Source: Bosea sp. RAC05 (GTDB lineage: Bacteria > Pseudomonadota > Alphaproteobacteria > Rhizobiales > Beijerinckiaceae). Taken from it: DNA of 64,000 nt. Each line of letters opens with the position of its first letter. Positions within the stretch are counted from its first letter, which is position 1. The DNA is taken from positions 558,001 through 622,000 of the forward strand of contig NZ_CP016463.1 in NCBI RefSeq assembly GCF_001713455.1, given 5' to 3'. The notes under the pieces were generated by a model, which saw only the letters and a list, made by a program, of their open reading frames with translations, did no database searches and had not been told where the DNA came from. Made by a program: the position numbers and the translations under genes. Shown here piece after piece: positions 16,908 to 25,435 of the stretch.

Positions 16908-17668
16908 GCACGTTTCTCTGGAAGCGAGAGGTACTCGAAGCCCTTTCGGGAGAGGGTGCAATCGCGTTCCTCGATCTGCCGGCAATGGCATCGACCATCG
17001 CCCGGTGCGGCGGGCCCGGCTTTATGCCGACCGGGGAGCCTGCGCGCGCGGCCTATCGCCTGATCAACGATCTCGTCGCGACCGGCGACCTGATCAAGGT
17101 CAGGCGCAATCTCTACATGAACATGTCCGCCAGGCCTCAGCCCCATCCCAATGAGGCGGCCCAGCTGATGCACCCGGGCGCGATCGTCAGCCTCCACACC
17201 GTGCTGGGCGAGAAGGGCATCCTCAACAACCCCTCAAGGGTCGTCGTGGCCATCGTTCCGACAGCGATCGGCGAAACCCTCAAGCGCGTCGCCAGCAGCG
17301 AGGCGGCAACGCGCTCGTCTGATCTCGGTGGAATCGGGTTTCGGTTCTACGGCATGACCAGCGCGTTGACGGAGGCAGGCGACGAGACCGATCGGCTCGA
17401 CAGCTCGGCCCGCTACCCCCGCGCGACGCCCGAACGCGCCATCGCCGACTGGCTCTACATTGCGGAGCGTTCGAAGAACGCGCCTCGAGGCCAGCGCTTT
17501 GCAGGGCTACCCCTCGACAGTGATCTGTCAGGGCTCGACGATGGCCGCCTGCGGCGATGCTGCGGGGACCTCGGTGTCACCGAGCAGCTCGATGCGTATC
17601 TCGAACGCAAGGCCGAGGCCGACGCCGACCCAGATGTCGAGGACAACACGAGCTCGCTCGGCTTCTGA
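16904..17668 (+). CDS. AbiEi-like antitoxin/transcriptional regulator
   Basis: About 254 residues from a TTG at 16904 that overlaps the toxin stop (TTGA) and has CAGGAG seven bases upstream. The N-terminal third looks like a winged helix (RAAYRLINDLVATGDLIKVRRNLYM), followed by MHPGAIVSLHTVLGEKGI, equivalent to the VSLESAL block of AbiEi proteins, and a later YPRATPERAIADWLYIA block. AbiEi proteins neutralise AbiEii and repress the operon. The inverted repeat at 15989-16030 is the probable operator, and copy A may be a second target. Confidence 0.78.
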   Translation: MSTFLWKREVLEALSGEGAIAFLDLPAMASTIARCGGPGFMPTGEPARAAYRLINDLVATGDLIKVRRNLYMNMSARPQPHPNEAAQLMHPGAIVSLHTVLGEKGILNNPSRVVVAIVPTAIGETLKRVASSEAATRSSDLGGIGFRFYGMTSALTEAGDETDRLDSSARYPRATPERAIADWLYIAERSKNAPRGQRFAGLPLDSDLSGLDDGRLRRCCGDLGVTEQLDAYLERKAEADADPDVEDNTSSLGF

Positions 17669-17715
17669 CATTCGCCCCCCAGGCTGCCTGGCCTGTTCTT
17701 CTGCGGACCATTTCC

Positions 17716-18153
17716 ATGATCAACTATGACGACTTCATCGACCGCGTTCGCCGGCTGTCCAACGACAAACCGGATCCGGACTGCCCGGACAAGGACTGGA
17801 CCGACATGAGGCGGCCACCCGGCTTGCCTGCCGACACCTTCTGGGCCTCATGGATCACGGGCGGAACCGAAGGTGGCAATTGCTGGGGATCGTCAGCTCT
17901 TCAGCCCGTCAGCCCGGAAGGTGAGCCTGAGGCGCTCTACGGGCTGCTGGCCGCCCTGGAAGGTGCCGACATCCGGTTGAGCGAGTACCTCGCGATCAAG
18001 GAGGACATCGTCACAGGCGGCCATTTCTCCGACGATGGCCATTACGGAAATTCGACCCGATACGCCTTCAAATACATTTCCTTCGACGCCGTCTATGATC
18101 GCCTGGTCGAGTTCGGCTATGCCCAGGCCAGGGAGGCGGCCCCGGCCCCATGA
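17716..18153 (+). CDS. unknown acidic protein
   Basis: A 145-residue protein from ATG 17716. It is rich in aspartate and contains WASWITGGTEGGNCWG and ADIRLSEYLAIKEDIVTGG, with an HFSDDGHYGNSTRYAF segment that looks loop-like. Its last codons overlap the ATG of the P-loop kinase gene (ATGA), so the pair may be functionally coupled. No family recognised. Confidence 0.6.
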   Translation: MINYDDFIDRVRRLSNDKPDPDCPDKDWTDMRRPPGLPADTFWASWITGGTEGGNCWGSSALQPVSPEGEPEALYGLLAALEGADIRLSEYLAIKEDIVTGGHFSDDGHYGNSTRYAFKYISFDAVYDRLVEFGYAQAREAAPAP

Positions 18154-18545
18154 AGATCACGCTCGTCGCCGGCCTGCCGGGATCCGGCAAGTCGACCTTG
18201 CTGAAGACCTACGCTGGCCAGGGCGCCGTCATCATCGACGATATCGCGTCGCTCGACGAGCTGCCGCAGCATGCTGTCAATTGGCTGGCCATCGCAGACG
18301 TCAATTTCTGTGACGCTGAGATCCGAAAGGCAGCTCTCAGCGTTATCGAGGACCGGTTTCCGGACGCGATCGTTGAATGGGTATTTTTCGACAACGATCC
18401 GGCCGCCTGCCTCGAAAACGCTGGTGCTCGCAATGATGGGCGCAATGTTGCCCCCGACATCACGGCGTTGAGCAAGCGCTATGAGATTCCGCCCGGGCAC
18501 GAAGTACTGCCGGTTGCGGAAGGGACGCCGCGGCCGCGGCGCTGA
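18150..18545 (+). CDS. small P-loop kinase-like NTPase
   Basis: A 131-residue protein with Walker A GLPGSGKST at residues 8-16 and a downstream VIIDDI strand that could serve as the Walker B aspartates. The outline (KITLVAGLPGSGKSTLL, then a short IDD strand) fits the zeta-toxin/polynucleotide-kinase-like P-loop kinases. No lid or substrate motif is distinct. It is translationally coupled to the preceding unknown gene. A role in RNA or nucleotide phosphorylation is possible but unproven. Confidence 0.7.
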   Translation: MKITLVAGLPGSGKSTLLKTYAGQGAVIIDDIASLDELPQHAVNWLAIADVNFCDAEIRKAALSVIEDRFPDAIVEWVFFDNDPAACLENAGARNDGRNVAPDITALSKRYEIPPGHEVLPVAEGTPRPRR

Positions 18546-18617
18546 CGGGGCTCGCAGCCCAACCTGTTGTGACTTTCGAGGTCCCACCCGAGCATGAAAT
18601 GAACAGGGAGTTCTTTC

Positions 18618-19505
18618 ATGCTGCCAACCATCCTTCGCGCTGCTGCATCGACGCGGGCTGCGACCAGCCTCGCCTTCACCAACGCCGACGGCGCTCACGG
18701 CTCTTACCGGTCGGCAATGGGCGTCGACGGCGCCGAGTATGGCTATGGTCCGGTCGACGGTCGTGATCGGGTCTGGAGGCGGACCGGAGAGGGCGTTGTC
18801 CAGACGCTGTCTGGACCCTGCGAGCCTCTGATCGCCGAGCGTTTCCTCGATCTGGTTCATGGTCGGGCAACAACCGACGGTCTCGTGATGCAGGCGCGCT
18901 GGCCCGTCGTCGACTTCGAGGGCAATCGCACCGTCGAGACCGTTCCTGTCGTGCTGACGAGAGACGGGGGCGATCTGACCTTCACCGCGCTCACCATCGG
19001 CGCCGGCAGGGTCGCGATTCCGGCCTCGGATGTTTCGTCCTTCCTGTCGGCCAGGCGCCCCGGCCGCATCAGCGACGGCGTCGCGCCCCGTGCGCAGTCG
19101 GTCTTCGACGAGCAGCTCCTGGCTCTCGCTCGCATGGCTCCCGGCGTGCTCTCACCGGGGGAGAACCTGATGGCTGCTTACGGTCAGACCCGGATGCGAC
19201 TGCAGATGGGCGGGCAGCCGCTCAGCGAAGCCAATGCCGCCAAGATCGACCAGGTCGTCGGTGTGCTGGCGCGCGGGCTCGACGGCCAGGGCATCAGCCA
19301 GGGCGACCTCAGCGGCGTGATGCAGCTTCTGTCTGACCTCTCGCGCGGCCGCGCCGCGGATGCCCTGCCCGGACACGCGATGGCCCTCCTCGTCAGCGAG
19401 CTGGAACCTTCGCTGCGCGCCTGCGGCGCCATCTATGACGCGGCTATGAAGGCGGAACGCACTGTGGAAGCCGACGATACCGCCAGTGCGATGGCACCGC
19501 GCTGA
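18618..19505 (+). CDS. unknown soluble protein
   Basis: A 295-residue protein. The first half appears beta-rich with a WRRTGEGVVQTLSG / VETVPVVLTRDGGDLTFTALTIG pattern; the second half (from about residue 160) is helical with KIDQVVGVLARGLDG and DLSGVMQLLSDLSRGRAADALPG. It meets the Dam-like methyltransferase gene end to end. No family recognised. Confidence 0.62.
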   Translation: MLPTILRAAASTRAATSLAFTNADGAHGSYRSAMGVDGAEYGYGPVDGRDRVWRRTGEGVVQTLSGPCEPLIAERFLDLVHGRATTDGLVMQARWPVVDFEGNRTVETVPVVLTRDGGDLTFTALTIGAGRVAIPASDVSSFLSARRPGRISDGVAPRAQSVFDEQLLALARMAPGVLSPGENLMAAYGQTRMRLQMGGQPLSEANAAKIDQVVGVLARGLDGQGISQGDLSGVMQLLSDLSRGRAADALPGHAMALLVSELEPSLRACGAIYDAAMKAERTVEADDTASAMAPR

Positions 19506-20399
19506 TCAGGCTGCATCGAACAGTGATGGGGCGCTCGCGCCGGCGAGCCGGCGCGCCGTCGCATTCGGTGATATCCAGAGGACCTCGGTGCGCTTGAGGC
19601 CACCATCGGCGACCGCGTGCATCTCCAGACGCTCCCATCCGGCGAGTTTCGCGTCATAGAGCGCGTTGGGGTACCCCGACAGCACGACCATGCCAGACAG
19701 CTCTCTGATCGCATCGAGGAGAGCCTCATGGTCTGCTGCGACCATCTCGTGGCGATAGCTCACATAGCCCACGCCCTTCTTGCGGGATTTGGTCGAGCGC
19801 GTCTCGGGCATGTAGGGCGGATCGAGATAATGAAGCGTGTCCGGGCTGTCCTGCTGCAGCATGACCTCGATGGCCGGACGGTTTTCCACCAGAACCCCTG
19901 ACAGCCTCGTGACAACGGCCGACAGGGCTTCCGGATAATTTGCCCAGTCGTGCGAGGCCGTCGTGCCATTGCGGTTGGACGACGCGCGGAAGCTGGTGCT
20001 GGCGAGAGCATTGGCGCTGTCGGAGCCAAAGCCGAGGAAAGATCGAACGATCAGGCGCCGAGCTCTTTCGACGGGATCTTCGCAGGGCTCATAGGCTGCC
20101 TTGAACTCTTCCCTGGCGAAAGGGGTGAGCTGGACCAGCCTGACCAGGCGTGCCGCGCTGTCATCGTCGCGAAGGACCTTGAAGAGATTGACGACGTCAT
20201 GGTCGATGTCGTTGAGGATCTCGGCGTAGGAGCGTGGCTTGCGCAGCAGAACGCTGGCTGCCCCTGCAAAAGGTTCGACATAGACGCGATGCGCCGGAAA
20301 CTGGGCGATGATCTTTGGTGCGAGCATCCATTTGCCGCCCAGCCAGCGCATCACTGGGCGTCTCGGCTCGACCGATCCTGATTGTCCGGAACGAACCAC
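19506..20399 (-). CDS. Dam-like DNA adenine methyltransferase (D12 class)
   Basis: About 297 residues from a GTG at 20399. Family features: RWLGGKWMLAPKII near the N terminus (the GGK motif of D12 enzymes), YVEPFAGAASVLLRKP (motif I, SAM binding), AEILNDIDHDVVNLF and LHYLDPPYMPETRS (catalytic DPPY). These enzymes methylate adenine N6, often at GATC. No cognate nuclease is adjacent. It is one of four methyltransferases in the window, each of a different type or lineage, which suggests broad protection or epigenetic control. Confidence 0.9.
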   Translation of the reverse strand: MVRSGQSGSVEPRRPVMRWLGGKWMLAPKIIAQFPAHRVYVEPFAGAASVLLRKPRSYAEILNDIDHDVVNLFKVLRDDDSAARLVRLVQLTPFAREEFKAAYEPCEDPVERARRLIVRSFLGFGSDSANALASTSFRASSNRNGTTASHDWANYPEALSAVVTRLSGVLVENRPAIEVMLQQDSPDTLHYLDPPYMPETRSTKSRKKGVGYVSYRHEMVAADHEALLDAIRELSGMVVLSGYPNALYDAKLAGWERLEMHAVADGGLKRTEVLWISPNATARRLAGASAPSLFDAA

Positions 20400-20469
20400 G
20401 CCCTGGCACCCCTATGCTCGAAATCGCTTCTCTGGTGAACTGGATGAAGAAGCGAATCGGATTGAATGT

Positions 20470-20478
20470 TCAATCCTT
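20470..20478 (+). promoter_or_regulatory. TCAATCCTT motif for adk, within a perfect palindrome
   Basis: The motif is the right end of an 8-bp perfect inverted repeat GGATTGAA-TG-TTCAATCC (20459-20476), 42 bases before the adk ATG. This is the clearest palindromic context of the motif. Confidence 0.55.
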
Positions 20479-20520
20479 CGATAGCGGCATCCACGGAAAG
20501 CTCGAAAGGGCCATGGCCAG

Positions 20521-21102
20521 ATGACCTCAAGACTGATCTTGATGGGCGCTCCTGGCGCCGGCAAAGGCACCCAGGCGAAGATGCTGGCAGCGAGGTTCGG
20601 TCTTCGGCATCTGTCCACCGGAGACATGCTTCGCAAACTCGGTGCGACCGATACCGATCTCGGCCGCGAGGTGTCCGCTCTCATCAACGCAGGCGGCTTC
20701 GTTGACGACGCGCTTGGCACGAAAATCGTGCGCGAGACGCTCGTGTCGGACGGCGAAAGCGGGTTCCTGCTCGATGGCTACCCGCGCAATGTCGCGCAGG
20801 CCCATCTTTGCATCGATCTCCTCGACGAGATGGGCCTGCCGGCCGACTACGTCATTCAGATCGACGTCGACGAGCGCGCGATCCTGGCTCGCATCGAGGC
20901 AAGGGCCGAGCACGCAAGGTCGCTGGGGATGGAGCCTCGTGCTGACGACAATGCCGACGTGGTTGGCCGTCGGCTTCAGATCTGGCGGGAGACGACCCTG
21001 CCGGCTTTGGCAGTCTTCGAGCCCAGAGGGATAGTCAGGCGCGTCGATGGCAACGCGCCGGCCGAGGTTGTCCAGGACCGGATCCTACGCGCGATCGCCT
21101 AG
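20521..21102 (+). CDS. adk: adenylate kinase (short-lid form)
   Basis: A 193-residue protein with P-loop GAPGAGKGTQ, STGDMLR (AMP site), GFLLDGYPRN and the R-DD-x-x-x-DVVGRRLQIWRETTLP C-terminal block, all typical of adenylate kinase. The lid is the short form used by many alphaproteobacteria. It converts ATP + AMP to two ADP. Chromosomal adk lies in the ribosomal protein operon; this copy stands alone next to unknown genes, so it is probably an extra, element-borne copy. It converges with the family operon, ending three bases past the stop of member 4. Confidence 0.93.
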   Translation: MTSRLILMGAPGAGKGTQAKMLAARFGLRHLSTGDMLRKLGATDTDLGREVSALINAGGFVDDALGTKIVRETLVSDGESGFLLDGYPRNVAQAHLCIDLLDEMGLPADYVIQIDVDERAILARIEARAEHARSLGMEPRADDNADVVGRRLQIWRETTLPALAVFEPRGIVRRVDGNAPAEVVQDRILRAIA

Positions 21103-22220
21103 GGGGCCAGTCCGGACAGATCGTCGTCCTTGTCGCACGCCGGGGGATCGAGGGCCATGTCGCATGACCGGGAGACAGCGTCCCGGCTGACTGCGATGGC
21201 TCGCGTCAGCGCCTGCCGCGCATAGTGCCACTCCTCTCCACAGACCGAAGTCTCGATCATGTCCAGCACAGCCATGAAAGATTGGGCGACATCCGTATCG
21301 CCTGACCGAGCTTCGTCACGCACCACCGCCAACTGGTGGATCAGCCCGACCTGTTCCGCAGGCAGCGAGAACATCATCTCAGTGAGGCTGCGCATGCACA
21401 TCGACGCGCCGGCGCTTGCGTTGAGCGCCGCTTCGCGGATCGACCCTAGGAGCCCAGTATCACGAACATCGACCTCGATATTCCGCAAATGCCAGTGGAT
21501 GCGTCTGCGGCCATCGAGACCCTCCACGAGCCTGCTGAATTCGGGCTTCTGCAAATGAGCCCATTGACGAGCGAAATCCTTGGCGACGTCGAAATGCTCC
21601 GGTGCAAACATGAAGCCGTGCTCGCTGGCGTAGGCCGATTTGGCGCGATCAAGGCGAATGGAAATCGGGTGTGTGGGCCCCTCGCGTGACAGAGTGACCT
21701 CAATCATCGGTTCGGGTGCAGGCCACCAGAGTTCACCGTCGATGACGAAGGACTTCTCTACGACGCGTTCGACGAACTTCGCCATTTCGTCCCGGCGCTC
21801 GCTCAGGACAATGTCTGCATCGAGGGGAAGGGTGGCGTGGAAGTGTGTGGCCTCGGGATCGCGCCACGGCTCCAGATGATGGCCTTGCGTTTCCATCCGC
21901 CACTGTCCCTGGAACAGTTCGTGTGTGCCAGTATGCGTTTGGATCATCTCTCTGCAGCGATCCAAGTCGACACAATCGACGAAGGCAGTAGCTCGCGAGA
22001 GGGATTGGCCATTGGCAACCCGACGCTCCAACACGTGTCTCCAAGCGCCGTTGTTGTCAGTCTCGATGAGGCGAAGAGCGACAGGTGCATCCTCAGCCGA
22101 CAGGTTGGGGATCTTCACCTTCGTCCGATCGCCGACGAGGATCTTGCGGGGAGTCCGCGCCCGGCTTTTCTGGTAGGTGACCGGGTAGGCGAATGCGACG
22201 TCGAGTTCGATGTGATCCAT
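21099..22220 (-). CDS. IDGxL/DxDL-tail paralogous family, member 4
   Basis: A 373-residue protein from ATG 22220, two bases after the stop of member 5; the upstream in-frame extension is ignored because it overlaps member 5. Signature: YPVTYQKSRARTPRKILVGD, AEDAPVALRLI (about 42-52), SFVIDGELWWPAPEP (IDGEL 160-164), FDVAKDFARQW and tail DKDDDLSGLAP. It shares the YPxxxxKxRARxxRxxLVxD opening most closely with members 6 and 7. Last gene of a five-gene operon with members 7, 6 and 5. Function unknown. Confidence 0.75.
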   Translation of the reverse strand: MDHIELDVAFAYPVTYQKSRARTPRKILVGDRTKVKIPNLSAEDAPVALRLIETDNNGAWRHVLERRVANGQSLSRATAFVDCVDLDRCREMIQTHTGTHELFQGQWRMETQGHHLEPWRDPEATHFHATLPLDADIVLSERRDEMAKFVERVVEKSFVIDGELWWPAPEPMIEVTLSREGPTHPISIRLDRAKSAYASEHGFMFAPEHFDVAKDFARQWAHLQKPEFSRLVEGLDGRRRIHWHLRNIEVDVRDTGLLGSIREAALNASAGASMCMRSLTEMMFSLPAEQVGLIHQLAVVRDEARSGDTDVAQSFMAVLDMIETSVCGEEWHYARQALTRAIAVSRDAVSRSCDMALDPPACDKDDDLSGLAP

Positions 22221-22222
22221 AG

Positions 22223-23188
22223 TCAAAGGCTCAGATTGGCGAGGTCGGGGTCGCGTGAGGGGCTCAAAAAGTCGCCTGACCATTCGATGGCGGCGACGGC
22301 CGCATTCGTCAGGTCCGCGAGCGGATGGGACAGGATGGAGACGCCCTTGCCGCGGGCGTAGTCGAGGACGTCCTGGGCCCAAAACGACGCCTGATAGGGA
22401 TCGGGTTCAGTCCTCAGACGCCGCAGGTCCGGGTCACTGAAGTGCGCCGGCGACAGGGAGAGGATCTGCGCGAACAGGCACCTGGTGTTGGCGAACGTCT
22501 CGGGGAATGGCGCCCAATCCGGCTGCAGTTGGAGCTCGCAAGCAAACCCATCCGGCTGGAAGGGCCCGGTCGGGTTCTTGATGATCGATCTGATGACCTG
22601 CTCGCGAAACTCGCGCATGACATCGAGCCGTTCCGCCGAGAAGCTCAGCATCTTGCGTGCGGCGAGGCCGTCGTTGGTGTTCGCGAGCACGTACCGGATC
22701 CCGGTCTGCTGCGTCATTGAGACCTGGATGACGGGTGGTGCGGACCTGCGATGGAGTTGGCCGTCGATGAAGCAGAACTTCTCCGCGGCCGCCTTGATTT
22801 TCTCCTCCACTACCAAGCTCGTGTCGGCATCGATCCGGCGGACAAACGGGCGGTATGGCAGCGTGACGGTGAAGCGTGGCTGGTCCAGGTTGGCCAGGGC
22901 ACGGACATTGGCGGGGTCGTCCATGGTCTGGGCGAAACCGGCTAGGCTGCCGTCGCCGACCAGGGGACCGTTGAAGGCCCTGAACAGCCTGCCTTCGACC
23001 AAGCGCCGCTTGGCCGACGGCAAGGGCGAGCCATTGGCCGTGAGGGTCAGGGCGACCGGCGCGTCCCCGGAAGCGTAATCGGGTATATCGATCTCGATCT
23101 GGCCAGCAATGGCATGCTGGCTGACCGACCGCGCTCCACGCGCGACGTAGGTGAGATCGGATGTGTACGCAAAGCGGATGGCGGTCAC
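22223..23188 (-). CDS. IDGxL/DxDL-tail paralogous family, member 5
   Basis: A 321-residue protein, the shortest member. It carries IEIDIPDYASGDAPVALTL, VEGRLFRAFNGPLVGDG, FCFIDGQLHRRSAPP (IDGQL 141-145) and the tail RDPDLANLSL. The start overlaps the stop of member 6 by four bases. The region between the APVAL block and IDGxL is shorter than in other members. No domain recognised. Confidence 0.75.
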   Translation of the reverse strand: MTAIRFAYTSDLTYVARGARSVSQHAIAGQIEIDIPDYASGDAPVALTLTANGSPLPSAKRRLVEGRLFRAFNGPLVGDGSLAGFAQTMDDPANVRALANLDQPRFTVTLPYRPFVRRIDADTSLVVEEKIKAAAEKFCFIDGQLHRRSAPPVIQVSMTQQTGIRYVLANTNDGLAARKMLSFSAERLDVMREFREQVIRSIIKNPTGPFQPDGFACELQLQPDWAPFPETFANTRCLFAQILSLSPAHFSDPDLRRLRTEPDPYQASFWAQDVLDYARGKGVSILSHPLADLTNAAVAAIEWSGDFLSPSRDPDLANLSL

Positions 23189-24288
23189 AGTCCAGCTCCA
23201 AGCGTTGCCAGGGCGCGATCGTCATCTGGTGCGGGCACATCGAGCTGGTGCCCGCGCGAGGACGCGATCGCGAGCTTTGCGACTTCGAAGCTGCTCATGA
23301 TGTTGTTGCGGATCGTGGTGTGTCCGTCCGGCACATAGCAGCCGTTTGCAATGAACCTCTCCAGGGCCGCCGTAATGATCGCGGGAGCTGTGGGGTCGCC
23401 AGCGCGGGCCGCGTCACGAGCCGTCATCAGTTCGGCGATGGCTGGTCCCCCGTCTCGGTTCAGCCGTCCCAGATGATGGCTCAGCGCTCTCAGGGCGAGC
23501 AGCGATGCGGTCGTGGCATTGCGGCCAAGCTCATCGACCGGCGACGCCTTGTCAGGATCATGGAAGATGGGATCGCCGAGCCAGCCCTGTGGCTCTTTCG
23601 TCATCTTGAAGATCCGGCTGGCCTCGAGGATGAAGGCCCGCGCCCGCTCGGTATCATCGAGGCCGAAGATGAAGCCCGGCAGCTTGTCTTCGACGAGGCC
23701 TTCGGGATCGTATTCCGGTACCGTGTCGACCTTGATCCAGTTGCTGTCGATCTGGATCTTGGTCGCGGGCATTAAAGCTCCGCGGTGCAGCTTGCCGTCG
23801 ATCGAGACCAGCGCAGCACAAGCATCCTTCATCCGCTGCAGGGCCTGCTCGTGCCCGCTGCGGACGACCTCCATGTCGATGGGCAGTTCACCGAAGGCGC
23901 CGACAATCTTCTCGGGCCCCAGATGAGTGGGCTCGATCAGGGAAGCATTGACGAGGACACCGTTGAGCGAGCGCATGCTGCGCTCCAGATCGTTCAGATC
24001 ATCGTATTCGGCGATGGTCCGCGCCAAACGCGACGCCGGCAGCACCGTTCGACCGCCGTCCAGTGAGGATGGCCCGATCAGCATGTCCTGATAGACGCGT
24101 CGCTCCAGCGTGAGCTGTTGTCCGTACCAGTAGTACGTCGAGCTGAGAGCCAGCGGAGCCTCAGCGCTTGAGATCTCCGGCACGTCGAAATCGAAGCTGT
24201 CGCGCAGCAGGACCTGCCGCGTCGCGCGTGCCCGATGCTTCATCACGAAGGCTGGGTAGAGAAACGGGATCGAGACACGGATCGTCAT
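23185..24288 (-). CDS. IDGxL/DxDL-tail paralogous family, member 6
   Basis: A 367-residue protein with FLYPAFVMKHRARATRQVLLRDSFDFDVP, AEAPLALSS, ALVSIDGKLHRGALMP (IDGKL 163-167), FGLDDTERARAFILEAS and the tail DDDRALATLGAGL. Sixty-four bases separate it from member 7 upstream, the largest gap in the operon. Like its relatives it lacks cysteine clusters, signal peptides and membrane segments and looks cytoplasmic. Function unknown. Confidence 0.75.
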   Translation of the reverse strand: MTIRVSIPFLYPAFVMKHRARATRQVLLRDSFDFDVPEISSAEAPLALSSTYYWYGQQLTLERRVYQDMLIGPSSLDGGRTVLPASRLARTIAEYDDLNDLERSMRSLNGVLVNASLIEPTHLGPEKIVGAFGELPIDMEVVRSGHEQALQRMKDACAALVSIDGKLHRGALMPATKIQIDSNWIKVDTVPEYDPEGLVEDKLPGFIFGLDDTERARAFILEASRIFKMTKEPQGWLGDPIFHDPDKASPVDELGRNATTASLLALRALSHHLGRLNRDGGPAIAELMTARDAARAGDPTAPAIITAALERFIANGCYVPDGHTTIRNNIMSSFEVAKLAIASSRGHQLDVPAPDDDRALATLGAGL

Positions 24289-24352
24289 ACGCTGGCTCGC
24301 TGGTTCTGAACGGATGCGTCGACGCTGGAACCTGGTCCCGGATTGGCCATGG

Positions 24353-25432
24353 TCAGATCGGGCTCAGGGTGTCGAGGTCCTCGTCATGCACCGGGGCGGC
24401 CTCGACGATCAGGGCGGGAATGTCCGAGATTTCGAGTGCCTTCAGGGCAATTTCTGAGTGCCGTAGCAGGCTGGCGCGGCTCGACGAGTTCTTCTTGGGG
24501 ATACCAAAGCCATCGTCATGGAGCTGCTGCATGAGGTCATTTGCCCTCAGCGAAACGTCCGGTCGCTGCGGATCGAGCTGATCGTGCAAGTCCTTCAGGT
24601 CGGCCAGGCTGCGTAGAGTTTCCGCGCTCATGAGGTCGAAGCAGCTGTTGCTGCTCTGGAAGACATGGCGAATGGCTGCGGCAGCGTTGTGATAGTGGGT
24701 CGGGAAGGGGTAGCGCTTCAGCGCATCGGTATCGACCGACAGGATGTCGACGCAGTCTTCCCGCACGAACCGGTTGTTGCCCGGGCGTTTCGCGGCGATG
24801 AAATTGCCGAAGAACTGCGCCTTCTCCTGCTCAAGGCACGAGAAGGCGAAGCCCCGCAGCAGGACGTCATGAGGGAGCCCCGTCCGCACATCTGCCTTGA
24901 GGTCGAGCGAGATCGTGTTGTTGCGATAGGCGTATTGGATGAACGGGATCGGGTTGGCCCGATGCAGCATGTCGTCCACGAAGACGCAGTCCTGAAGGTC
25001 ATCACGCAGGCGATCGCTGAAGGCCTCGCGCCCATCAAAGGTCACGAGGTCGACGTCGATCGGGATCTCCGTGACCTTCGTGATCCCAGTCCGAAACTCC
25101 TCCGGCAAAAGCTCGGCACCGAACCCGGTGCCAAACACGCTCTCGGCATGGTGCTGGTCGAGAAGCCGCTGAGCTGTCGCGAGTGTGGCTGGGCGGCCGC
25201 CCCGGGGTGAGGGCCCCTGCCCGAGCATACCGGCGGGCCCCAGGCGGCGCGAAATCTCGCGCATGTTCAACCGTTCGCGCACGCGGATGACCTCGGGCGC
25301 TTCATCGAGAGACAAAACGGGCACCTCGATGGGAAACGCGTCCCTGACCAGAAGCGTCTTCGTCTGGCGAGCCCGACGCTTCTGGCACGTCAGCGGATAG
25401 TGGGCATGAACGATGAGCTCGACTGACCGCAT
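24353..25432 (-). CDS. IDGxL/DxDL-tail paralogous family, member 7
   Basis: A 359-residue protein: HYPLTCQKRRARQTKTLLVRDAFPIEVP, DEAPEVIRV, VFVDDMLHRANPIP (the central motif is VDDML, about 152-156) and the tail HDEDLDTLSPI. Its start codon is three bases from the stop of the upstream 226-residue gene, so it is second in the operon. The N-terminal block is nearly the same in spacing as members 4 and 6, showing that these three arose by duplication. Function unknown. Confidence 0.75.
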   Translation of the reverse strand: MRSVELIVHAHYPLTCQKRRARQTKTLLVRDAFPIEVPVLSLDEAPEVIRVRERLNMREISRRLGPAGMLGQGPSPRGGRPATLATAQRLLDQHHAESVFGTGFGAELLPEEFRTGITKVTEIPIDVDLVTFDGREAFSDRLRDDLQDCVFVDDMLHRANPIPFIQYAYRNNTISLDLKADVRTGLPHDVLLRGFAFSCLEQEKAQFFGNFIAAKRPGNNRFVREDCVDILSVDTDALKRYPFPTHYHNAAAAIRHVFQSSNSCFDLMSAETLRSLADLKDLHDQLDPQRPDVSLRANDLMQQLHDDGFGIPKKNSSSRASLLRHSEIALKALEISDIPALIVEAAPVHDEDLDTLSPI

Positions 25433-25435
25433 GGT

